DNA of 8,541 bases from contig JBGGNE010000242.1 in NCBI GenBank assembly GCA_041287705.1, forward strand, positions 1 to 8,541, given 5' to 3'. Under the pieces are notes generated by a model. The model did no database searches, was not told the origin of the DNA, and was given only the letters and a program-made list of their open reading frames with translations. A program made the translations under genes and the position numbers. Source of the stretch: LW23 sp041287705 (GTDB lineage Bacteria > Verrucomicrobiota > Verrucomicrobiia > Methylacidiphilales > UBA1321). Shown one piece after another: positions 1-6,814 of the stretch. Position 1 is the first letter of the stretch, and each line of letters opens with the position of its first letter.

Positions 1-132
1 TTCCCGTCGTTCTCCATTTCTCCTTAAGGCAGCACGTCTCTCCGATCAGTTCGCGGAGTCAGACTAATTCGCATCGTTATTGGGGAGGAAATCCGGGTTG
101 CTTCCGGGCGCATTCTTTGTTGCGGTTTCGGT

Positions 133-307
133 CATGCATTGTTCTCATGCACCCCTCTGCCGCGTCTTGCATGCACCCAACTGCACCCAGCCAGGTCAGC
201 TCCACGCTATCGGTAATAAGCGCTGGGAAATGGTCTCTCGGGCTTGAGTTTGTACTGGATTCAGCGGCTGTGCGCATGTAAGGATATACTCACGCATGTA
301 TCACATG
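133..307. repeat. Cluster of CATG-centred short repeats
   Basis: CATG occurs at 133, 146, 170, 275, 295 and 304, about one expected by chance in this length. The first three extend to CATGCA, and two of these to CATGCACCC (146-154 and 170-178); a further TGCACCCA lies at 182-189, ten bases after the matching part of the copy at 172-179. The helical-turn spacing would suit an operator array, but no regulator can be named. Confidence 0.4.
273..300 (+). repeat. Direct repeat CGCATGTA x2 flanking a TATACT box
   Basis: Identical octamers CGCATGTA lie at 273-280 and 293-300, exactly 20 bases apart (two helical turns), on either side of TATACT at 285-290. This geometry is what an operator overlapping a promoter would show. 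The -10 call is weak because no TTGACA-like hexamer lies 16-18 bases upstream. Confidence 0.35.
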
Positions 308-314
308 GATCAGT

Positions 315-352
315 TTGTCATATCGGAATAGCTTTTAACGATCTTGTCATAT
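315..352 (+). repeat. Direct repeat TTGTCATAT x2 at the TPR gene start
   Basis: TTGTCATAT occurs at 315-323 and again at 344-352, where it runs into the ATG start codon at 351. The copies are 29 bases apart. The second copy occupies the place where a Shine-Dalgarno sequence would normally be. It could be a translational or transcriptional control site, or chance. Confidence 0.3.
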
Positions 353-3300
353 GATGCCTGCCAGCTCTCCCTTTCTTCCTCCGGAGCCGCCTCGGCCGCG
401 ATCCTGGTTTCCGCCGGAGCTTGTGATGGCGCTCAGCATCGTTGTGTTGGGGGCGGGGCTTGTCGCGGGGCTCTGGTACGGGTTTTTGCAGGAAAAATAC
501 ATGGAGCCCATCATCCGCGAGCAGGTGCGGAAGACAGCGGAGGCAAAGCAGAAACTGTATCGGAATATCTACGCGCAATCCCAGGGGGAGAAGTTTGTCG
601 CCGATGCACTGGGCGAGCAAAGGAAGTACGCCGAGGCTCTGGCGCACCTGAACACCAGGGTGGAACTGCTGGAGATTCTGACCGGAGCCCAACCCAACGA
701 CGCCATCTGGCTGATCCGTTGCGGCGGAGCGCATGCGGATATCGCCCGGTTGTGCATGGATGCCAAAGACTATGACACTGCGGAGAAAGCGCAGAAGAAG
801 CAGCTGGAGATTCTCAACTGGCTAGGCAGCCAGCCTTCATTAATGGGGCCCGCCGCACTTCATCACGCCAGGCTGGCGGAATGCATTCAGATGCAGGGCG
901 CTATTGAAGAAGCACGCGGAAATGCGGCCGCCGCCGAGAAATATTACAGGGCAAGTGCGGAAGTTCTGCAGGAGCCGCATAGCTACCTCTATGGCACCGT
1001 TTCAGATGAGATAGTGGCAGCCTGGTGCAGGCGATATCGCCCTCTTATCTTCCTCTGTCTCAGTCAGAAGAATGAGACAGAAGCTGTTAATTATCTCGAC
1101 AAGACGATCCGGGATAATAAGACACTGAAGGGCGTGTGGAAGGTAATCGGTCTTGCTTCTTCAGCACGATGCTATGCACGTATCGCTATTATTAATGACG
1201 AGAAGAAAAATTATACCAAAAGGCTTGTAGCGCTGAATCTGGAGCTGGAGACGCGTAAGGAAACCATAAAGTTCTATCGTCAGCCCGTTAAAGGAGAATA
1301 CCGCGGGATAGCCACATGCTTTAACAATATCGGCAATACGTACTTTCAGCTAAAAGACTACAAAGCAGCCATCCAGAACTATAACTTCAGTTGGGAAGAG
1401 CTGAAGGGATTGCTGGAGGAAAAGCCCACAGACATTGAGCTTACAGCCCTGCTGGCCCAGATGCATTTCGGTCTGGCGGAGGCACTGGAAAAGGATAAGC
1501 AGTACGAGGAAACTCTGCTGCATTACACGGGCGCTCTGTCCACGTGGCGAAGCCTGGTGCGGGAGATGGGCAACAAGCCGCTCTGGCGCAACAGCTACGC
1601 CCTCAGCGCGTTTCGTCTGGCACGCCTCTTCCTGCGGCAGGAGCGCCTGGAGGCCGCGCTGCCCCTGGCCGACGTTGCGTCGGAGCTTCAGCAGCCTCTT
1701 ATGGCCGAGATGCCCGCTAATACGCAGTGGCAGGATGAGCTGGCCGACATGCTGGAGATGAAGGGCGATTGCGAGGCGAGTGCGCGCAACTACCGTGCCG
1801 CCGTCATCAGCTACCGCGCCTGCTCGGTCATCCGGCAGAAACTCAGCGACGCCAACAAGTCCAGCGTTCTGGGGCTGCGCGATCTCGCCTCCATTCTCAG
1901 CGAGCTGGGCCGCGCCTGTCGCGCCGCCAATATGCTGCCCGAAGCAGGCGAAGTTCTGGAGAAAGCCATTGCCGTTCACCAGAGCGTGTGCGATCTGGAG
2001 CTCACCAATGGCCAGGATCTCGGCAACCTGGGAGTGGCTTACTTTGATTTCGCCGTCGTGCAGATGCTGCAGAAGAAGTACGCCGAAGCCTCGAAGGCTT
2101 TCACCTCGCACCGCGGCATTCTGGAGCGGATTCTGGAGAGCAACCCCAATAACCCCGTCTACAGCCAGGCGCTGGCGGATACCCTGGGCAATCTGGGCGC
2201 CTGCCAGCTGTTTCTGAAAGAGCCGGATTCTGCCCTGACCGCGTTGCAGGCCGAGCTGGCGCTGCGCAACAGAATGGTGGAGGAGGATCCCACGGAGGTC
2301 GCCCGACATCAGAAACTGGCCGACTGCCTGCTGAATCTGGCCGTCGCGCTGCAATCCTTAAAGGACCCTGCAGCCGCCCTGAAATCCCAGCAGGCCGCCG
2401 CCGACCGCCTCACCCAGGCGCTGAAGCTTCAGCCCAACAACCCGGTGGTGATCGAGAATCTGCTGAAGTGTTATCGTAAAATCCGCGACGAAAACATGAA
2501 GGGCCGCAACAGGCAGATCGCGTGGGAAGCCAACGATGCTTCGCTGAAGATTCTGGAGAAACTGGTCAACGGCACCAGCGAGCCCAGCATGTATAATCTG
2601 GCCAACCTGGGGCAATGCTACCTCTACGCAGGCCAGAAGTGGGAGGCGGAGAAGAATCAGCACGAAGTTCTGAAGACCTTCCTGGCCGCGGCCGAGGTAT
2701 CCCGCAAAATGGCGGCGCGCGAGCCTAAGGCGACAGCGTGGCAATCCAATCTGGCCAACTGCCTGCGAAACATTGCCCTTACCTACCGCGCGCAGGGCGC
2801 CTTTACCCAGGCCTGCGCCACGTATGAAGAATCGGCGGACGCGTTGCAGGTCCTTATCAGGCTGGACCCCGATAACGCGCAATGGCCCAACCGCCTCGCC
2901 ACCGTTTACCGCGACCTGGCCGACGCCCTGCACGATCGCAAGAAGGAGCCCGAAGCAGAGGAAGCGCGGCTGAAGGCACTGGACATTTACCAGGCCGCGT
3001 ATGACAAGGATTCCGCCAAAGAATCCAGTGTGGATGATCTGGGCGACGGCCTGTTTGATTTAGCCAAATCCCGCCAGGCGCGCGAAAACTGGAGCGACGC
3101 GGAGAAAAACCTGCGAGCTTCCATCGAGCTGCGTCAGAAGCTCGTGAACGACTCTCCCGAAACGCTCCCCTATCTGTGGAACCTGACGCAATCGTACCAT
3201 CAGCTGGCCACCACCCTGGTGCAGAGCGCGCAATACGATAAGGCCAGGGAAACCTTCGTGAGGGCGTTGAAGCTTTACGGAGATCTCAACGATCTCACCA

Positions 3301-4106
3301 AAGATAAAACCACCTCGCGCTATTCCTCCCAAAACTGCCACCGCGGCGACTGCTACCGGGATCTCGCCGAACTGGAGCTGAACCATGGGGACAAAAGCAG
3401 GTGCGTGGAGAATTATCTGGCCGCCTCCAACAGCTACAAAATGGCTGCTGACGCTCCGTCGGGCGACTCCACCTGCCGCAGGAAACAGGCGCGCGCCATG
3501 CATTCGCTGGGCGGTTATTATCGGCAGGAAAAGAACTTCCAGGCTTCCGCCGAGAGCTATCAGGCCGCTATGGAGATCTACCGCAAACTTCTTCAGGACA
3601 GCTTGGACAGCATTATGCTCCAGACCGATATGGCGCAATCCCTCTACTGGCTGGCCATGGCTCAAAAGGAACTGAATCAGCTTCCCGCCGCCCGAGCCTC
3701 CTTCCAGTCCGCCATCGATTTCCGCAAAACGCTGGTCGAAAAAGTGCCGGCCGAGCTGATCCATCTCGTCGATCTCAGCTATGCCTACGAAGGCTTCTCT
3801 CTCGTCGCCGAAGCCCAGCAGGATCTCCCCGCCGCCGCCCAGGCCATGGAGCTTGGCATCGCCGCAATCAAAGCCATTCCCGAGAAGAATACGGACATAG
3901 TCGACTCCCTCACCACCCTGAGCACCAAACTGGAGCGCCTGGCCCTCCTCCGCCAAAAGCAAGGCAACACGAGCGCCGCCCAGGACCTTAACGCCCAATC
4001 CCTGGCCCTGCTTCAAAAGCTGGAAACCGCCGGCAAACTCCCCCCCGCCCACCAGGACCGCCTGAAGAAACTCCGCGAAACCGTGGCGGCCCAGCCGAAG
4101 CCGTAA
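351..4106 (+). CDS. Membrane-anchored multi-TPR protein (1251 aa)
   Basis: Function unknown; the fold is clear. A proline-rich, Arg-containing N-terminus (residues 1-22) leads into one hydrophobic segment (about 24-45) without an obvious cleavage site, so it is most likely a signal anchor leaving about 1200 residues in the periplasm. The rest is alpha-helical TPR sequence with units spaced about 48-50 residues, a layout that recalls the C-terminal repeats of planctomycete Ser/Thr kinases, but no kinase or other catalytic domain is present. Residues from about 590 to 1251 are collinear with the neighbouring TPR protein on the opposite strand. Shared landmarks are C707/W725, C996-H-R-G-D-C1001-Y, C1042 and a C-terminal LQKLE..GKL. 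The start is ATG 351, the first start after the in-frame TAA at 336-338; ATG 354 is an alternative. No Shine-Dalgarno is visible. Bases 1020-1440 are clearly AT-richer than the rest. It appears to be a single-gene unit. Confidence 0.9.
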   Translation: MMPASSPFLPPEPPRPRSWFPPELVMALSIVVLGAGLVAGLWYGFLQEKYMEPIIREQVRKTAEAKQKLYRNIYAQSQGEKFVADALGEQRKYAEALAHLNTRVELLEILTGAQPNDAIWLIRCGGAHADIARLCMDAKDYDTAEKAQKKQLEILNWLGSQPSLMGPAALHHARLAECIQMQGAIEEARGNAAAAEKYYRASAEVLQEPHSYLYGTVSDEIVAAWCRRYRPLIFLCLSQKNETEAVNYLDKTIRDNKTLKGVWKVIGLASSARCYARIAIINDEKKNYTKRLVALNLELETRKETIKFYRQPVKGEYRGIATCFNNIGNTYFQLKDYKAAIQNYNFSWEELKGLLEEKPTDIELTALLAQMHFGLAEALEKDKQYEETLLHYTGALSTWRSLVREMGNKPLWRNSYALSAFRLARLFLRQERLEAALPLADVASELQQPLMAEMPANTQWQDELADMLEMKGDCEASARNYRAAVISYRACSVIRQKLSDANKSSVLGLRDLASILSELGRACRAANMLPEAGEVLEKAIAVHQSVCDLELTNGQDLGNLGVAYFDFAVVQMLQKKYAEASKAFTSHRGILERILESNPNNPVYSQALADTLGNLGACQLFLKEPDSALTALQAELALRNRMVEEDPTEVARHQKLADCLLNLAVALQSLKDPAAALKSQQAAADRLTQALKLQPNNPVVIENLLKCYRKIRDENMKGRNRQIAWEANDASLKILEKLVNGTSEPSMYNLANLGQCYLYAGQKWEAEKNQHEVLKTFLAAAEVSRKMAAREPKATAWQSNLANCLRNIALTYRAQGAFTQACATYEESADALQVLIRLDPDNAQWPNRLATVYRDLADALHDRKKEPEAEEARLKALDIYQAAYDKDSAKESSVDDLGDGLFDLAKSRQARENWSDAEKNLRASIELRQKLVNDSPETLPYLWNLTQSYHQLATTLVQSAQYDKARETFVRALKLYGDLNDLTKDKTTSRYSSQNCHRGDCYRDLAELELNHGDKSRCVENYLAASNSYKMAADAPSGDSTCRRKQARAMHSLGGYYRQEKNFQASAESYQAAMEIYRKLLQDSLDSIMLQTDMAQSLYWLAMAQKELNQLPAARASFQSAIDFRKTLVEKVPAELIHLVDLSYAYEGFSLVAEAQQDLPAAAQAMELGIAAIKAIPEKNTDIVDSLTTLSTKLERLALLRQKQGNTSAAQDLNAQSLALLQKLETAGKLPPAHQDRLKKLRETVAAQPKP

Positions 4107-4108
4107 CC

Positions 4109-4138
4109 GCGGCCACAGTGTTAAAAGGCGATGGCCGC
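4109..4138. terminator. Convergent terminator-like stem between the two TPR genes
   Basis: GCGGCCA (4109-4115) and TGGCCGC (4132-4138) form a perfect 7-bp GC-rich stem with a 16-base loop, starting three bases after the stop codon at 4104-4106 and 58 bases beyond the stop of the opposing gene. There is no clear T-tract on either side, so intrinsic termination is uncertain. A 10-bp perfect palindrome, CGCTGCAGCG (4136-4145), overlaps the right arm. Confidence 0.45.
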
Positions 4139-4195
4139 TGCAGCGCATCCGCGAAAACGACGCACCCGTGGTTTAAAATTCCGCCGATACAGATT

Positions 4196-6436
4196 TTATG
4201 GGGCAGGGGCTCCATAGCTCTGATTCACCCGATCCTGCAAGGTCTTGTATCTTTCTTTTTCATCCTCCAGCAGCTTTCCTTCGCTTTCCAGTTTTTGCAG
4301 GATGCCGAGGGCCTGGATGTAGGTATCGGCGGCGGCGCGGGTGTCACTGAGGTTGCGGCGGATGTCTCCCAGCTTTTCGAAGGTGTGGCTGAGCAGGACG
4401 CGATACTCCTCGTTCTCCGGCTGCTTTACGACCAGAAACTCGCGTGTGTCGCGAGCGGACAGAAAGGACTGTTCCGCGGCTTTGTATTCCTTCAGGGCTT
4501 CATATACAAGGCCGGCATTGTGATAGCAGTGGCCCAGATTGAAGTAGTGAGGCAGCACCTTCGGCTGAAGCTTTACTATGGCGTTAAGCAATTTGGCCGC
4601 TGCCTCATAAGTATCGCGGGCTTCGGCGAATTTGCCCTGCTGCTTCTGGGCCGCCCCCAGCCAGAACCAGGCGAAGGCGACCTCCTTTCTGGCGTCCATG
4701 TCGCTGGTATCGCCCATGTGCACCTCCTGCAGGGCGGGGATGGCGTCCCGGTAGTACTTTTCCGCCGCGTCATGCTTGTTCGCTTTGCGGCTTAATACGG
4801 CCAGATTAATAAGAGAGGTACCCTGCATCTTGCGGCAGTGCAGCGTGGAGGGCTTCAGGTCTGCGGCTTCTTTAAATGTAGCGGCGGCGGTAAGATAGAA
4901 CTCTACGGCCTCTTTCAGCTTATCCTGTTTGGTATAGATCTTGGCCAGGAAGAAATAGCAGTTGCCCTTGTGACACAGAATAGGCGCACCACGCGTGTTG
5001 GCCGCCAGGATAGCATCGTACAACGTTATCGCGGTGTTAAACGCTTCCTCCGCATGCACAACGTCGTCGCTCTCCTGCTGAAGAATGCCGTAGTCATGCC
5101 AGGCCAGGGCCAGGTCGGTCTTCAGGCTGATCTTGTCGGGCTCGGTCTCCAGCAGCTTCTTCCGTAGGTCGATGCAGGCCAGCAGGTTTTTGCGGGAAGG
5201 ATCGGGCTTTTTCAGGGACTTCTGAGTGACGGAAAGCGCGTAGTGAATGTCGGCGGAGGTCTTCATCAGCTCCGCATCCGCGGGGGCTTTTTCCAGAGCT
5301 TTCAGATGAGCGTCCAGCAACGGGATGTAGACCTTTTCCGCTTCCGCGAATTGTTCCGATTTCTGAAGGCTCTGCGCCTGAGCCCAGTTGAGCGAATAGA
5401 GGGTCTTCCGCGTGGCGCTGTTGTCGGAGTCGGGATCCTTTTTAGCTGACTTCTCAAAGATGGCGGAGGCTTCCGCGCTGGCTTCGGCGGACTGCTGGTG
5501 ATCGTTGGTTAATCTGCGCAACGCGCTGACGCGGACAAGCGCTTTTGCCAGCAGAAGCTGGTAGCCGGCGTCCTCAGGCTTCAGCTTCACCAGACGCCGC
5601 GCCAGGCTTTCCGCCGAAATGCTGGAGACAAGCGCTTCGGATGTGGGGATGCTCTTCAGGCGCTGCTCGCAAATCCACATGTGGCACTGGTAGAGGTCGT
5701 AGAGATGGTCCGGCGAATCGGGGCGTATCTTCACCAGCTTATCCAGGGCAAGCATGCCGGAGTAATTAACGTCCCAGGTGGCCGGTTTATCGCCGCGCGA
5801 GACCTGGTAATCGCGAACCGCCTTGTAGCAGCCGCACAGCTTGACCAGGGAGTCCGTGTCGGCGGTATCATACCGTACGGCCCGGGCAAAGTATTCCGCT
5901 GCGCCATCCTGGGCGGCGGCTGCGGCCTCCTTGTCGTTCAGACTCTGCTGCGTGGCCGCGATGGCAAGCTGGCAATCGCCTGCGGCCACGCATCGCATGG
6001 GGCTCTGCCGGTTTGTTTTATAGAGCTGAGTGCGCAGTTTCAACTCTTCCTTCAGAGTCTCCAAAGCCTGCTGGTGCGATTTGGCGGCGTTGCGGATTCT
6101 GGCGAGATCGTGCAGGAGATCCGCCAGTTCTCCACTGGCCCGCTCGTTTTCCGGTTGCCGCATCGTCAGGCTCTGCAGCGCTTCAATCTGCTCCATCAGG
6201 CGGAGTTCGGCATCGCTTCGCTTTTCCGGCTGCTGCGGCGAATAGACCGGTGCTGGTTCTTGCCATTGCTGCGGCTGCGGAGGCGACAGAGGTGCTGATG
6301 CTGCTGGTGCTGGTTGCGTTGCGGGTTCCTCCACCTGCTGGGCTGGTGCAGTCAGGCGCGAGCCGCTGATAATCAGCATGGCGCAGAAGACAATCCGGCC
6401 GAGGCTGCGGGGCAGGGGAGTAATGGCTAAGATCAT
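4196..6436 (-). CDS. Secreted multi-TPR protein (746 aa), paralogue of the facing gene
   Basis: Function unknown. The chosen ATG (6436-6434) opens directly onto a Sec signal peptide: Arg10 and Arg14, a hydrophobic core about 15-25, and a likely signal peptidase I site after A30-P-A32. C18 lies inside the core without a lipobox. Residues 33-72 are a Pro/Gln/Ala-rich linker; from about 75 to the end the protein is TPR helices with no catalytic domain. An upstream GTG at 6541 would add 35 basic residues in front of the signal peptide and is less likely. Landmarks shared with the 1251-residue paralogue are LAD at 104, C203, W221, C488-H-K-G-N-C493-Y, C534 and the C-terminal LQKLE..GKL. No Shine-Dalgarno precedes the ATG; a TATAAG hexamer (6466-6461) lies 24 bases upstream. 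The gene is transcribed divergently from clpX. Periplasmic scaffold or assembly role is inference only. Confidence 0.88.
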   Translation of the reverse strand: MILAITPLPRSLGRIVFCAMLIISGSRLTAPAQQVEEPATQPAPAASAPLSPPQPQQWQEPAPVYSPQQPEKRSDAELRLMEQIEALQSLTMRQPENERASGELADLLHDLARIRNAAKSHQQALETLKEELKLRTQLYKTNRQSPMRCVAAGDCQLAIAATQQSLNDKEAAAAAQDGAAEYFARAVRYDTADTDSLVKLCGCYKAVRDYQVSRGDKPATWDVNYSGMLALDKLVKIRPDSPDHLYDLYQCHMWICEQRLKSIPTSEALVSSISAESLARRLVKLKPEDAGYQLLLAKALVRVSALRRLTNDHQQSAEASAEASAIFEKSAKKDPDSDNSATRKTLYSLNWAQAQSLQKSEQFAEAEKVYIPLLDAHLKALEKAPADAELMKTSADIHYALSVTQKSLKKPDPSRKNLLACIDLRKKLLETEPDKISLKTDLALAWHDYGILQQESDDVVHAEEAFNTAITLYDAILAANTRGAPILCHKGNCYFFLAKIYTKQDKLKEAVEFYLTAAATFKEAADLKPSTLHCRKMQGTSLINLAVLSRKANKHDAAEKYYRDAIPALQEVHMGDTSDMDARKEVAFAWFWLGAAQKQQGKFAEARDTYEAAAKLLNAIVKLQPKVLPHYFNLGHCYHNAGLVYEALKEYKAAEQSFLSARDTREFLVVKQPENEEYRVLLSHTFEKLGDIRRNLSDTRAAADTYIQALGILQKLESEGKLLEDEKERYKTLQDRVNQSYGAPAP

Positions 6437-6540
6437 GGACTCGCGGAAAGATTGCGTTCGCTTATATCGCTGTGCTGTGCTATTTATTCGAATGTACTGA
6501 ATGGTGCAAAGTTTGGCGATTTTTAGTTTCACTTTCAGCA

Positions 6541-6571
6541 CTCTCTACCGATATAAAGGAGACATAGAGAG
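6541..6571. repeat. Inverted repeat CTCTCTA-N17-TAGAGAG
   Basis: Seven-base perfect arms at 6541-6547 and 6565-6571 enclose 17 bases containing TATAAAGGAG. It lies between the divergent genes and could be an operator for a dimeric regulator or a weak RNA hairpin. Confidence 0.35.
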
Positions 6572-6592
6572 CAGGATGCAACTTGCTTTTCT

Positions 6593-6603
6593 GTCAATTT
6601 GAC
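6593..6603. repeat. Palindrome GTCAATTTGAC
   Basis: Perfect 5-bp arms around one central base. It creates TTGACA on the minus strand (6597-6592) and TTGACG on the plus strand (6599-6604), both good -35 hexamers pointing outward. The expected -10 positions are poor (GATACC at 6623-6628 on plus with an 18-base spacer; nothing good on minus), so a regulator site is as likely as a promoter pair. Confidence 0.3.
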
Positions 6604-6678
6604 GCCAGCCGACGTGATGCCGGATACCCTGAGGCTGCAATACCTTGTTGCTCTCTCGGGCCTCACGTTACGCTGGTG

Positions 6679-6706
6679 TTGTCAAATGCGCAAAAAGCGG
6701 TACTAT
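6679..6706 (+). promoter_or_regulatory. Sigma70-like promoter candidate for clpX
   Basis: TTGTCA (6679-6684) and TACTAT (6701-6706) are separated by 16 bases; they match TTGACA at 5 of 6 and TATAAT at 4 of 6 positions. Transcription would begin near 6713 and give clpX a leader of about 110 bases containing the hairpin at 6733-6776. Confidence 0.4.
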
Positions 6707-6731
6707 TCCCCTATCGATTCCGAGGATAGCC

Positions 6732-6747
6732 TGGCATTCCACTTGCC
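6732..6747 (+). promoter_or_regulatory. Sigma54-like (-24/-12) promoter candidate for clpX
   Basis: The 16-base site opens with TGGCA and ends with TTGCC, with exactly ten bases between the GG and GC dinucleotides, as the RpoN consensus TGGCAC-N5-TTGCW requires. All nine of the core bases TGGCA and TTGC match. Transcription would start near 6758, giving a leader of about 66 bases. The site coincides with the left arm of a hairpin, so the match may have another cause. No RpoN or enhancer-binding protein gene is in the window. Confidence 0.35.
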
Positions 6748-6776
6748 TGCCATGGTGCGGGCAGTGCGGAAGTGCC
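6733..6776 (+). other. Large imperfect hairpin in the clpX leader
   Basis: Four stem blocks pair in order: GGCA/TGCC, TTCC/GGAA, ACT/AGT and GCCTGC/GCGGGC (one T-G pair), with a CATGGT loop (6751-6756), a bulged T on the left and small bulges on the right. That is 17 pairs in 44 bases. It sits 47 bases before the clpX start. It may be a leader RNA structure, a dispersed palindromic repeat, or an old terminator; there is no T-tract after it. Confidence 0.45.
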
Positions 6777-6808
6777 GCCGCCTCGTGAATGCACCTTAGC
6801 CGAAAGCT

Positions 6809-6814
6809 TATACT
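6809..6814 (+). promoter_or_regulatory. TATACT box next to the clpX start
   Basis: TATACT ends nine bases before the ATG at 6824. If it is a -10 element, transcription would begin at or within a few bases of the start codon and yield a leaderless or nearly leaderless clpX message, which would suit the lack of a Shine-Dalgarno. No good -35 hexamer is present. Confidence 0.2.

Larger units (their letters stand above)
1..350. other. Non-coding upstream region of the first TPR gene
   Basis: No convincing gene is visible. One frame is open from base 1 to a TAA at 25-27 and could be the last residues of a gene outside the window, but eight codons prove nothing. A 66-codon minus-strand frame at 77-277 has low-complexity composition, no recognisable family and no ribosome binding site. 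The stretch is instead rich in short repeats: six CATG tetramers between 133 and 307, a CGCATGTA pair and a TTGTCATAT pair, listed separately. A TATACT hexamer at 285-290 resembles a -10 box but has no good -35 partner. I read this as the control region of the gene starting at 351. Confidence 0.6.

Noticed and set aside
1350..2354. 334-codon minus-strand frame
   Set aside because: Antisense shadow of the long TPR gene, rich in Gln, Leu, His and Ala as expected from reverse reading of TPR codons.
351..4106. Kinase or other enzyme domain joined to the TPR array
   Set aside because: No kinase glycine loop, HRD or DFG motif, nor any other catalytic motif, is visible; the resemblance is limited to the repeat region.
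3060..4148. 362-codon minus-strand frame
   Set aside because: Antisense shadow of the long TPR gene in GC-rich DNA; Gly/Leu-rich composition with no domain.
4118..4795. 225-codon plus-strand frame with hydrophobic stretches
   Set aside because: It is the antisense shadow of the secreted TPR gene; the minus frame has a signal peptide, TPR repeats and a paralogue.
6437..6541. GTG start at 6541 extending the secreted TPR protein by 35 residues
   Set aside because: The extension would put a basic, non-hydrophobic stretch before the signal peptide; the ATG at 6436 gives a classical one.
6599..6799. 66-codon plus-strand frame before clpX
   Set aside because: TTG start, no ribosome binding site, no family, and it runs through a strong hairpin and promoter-like sites.
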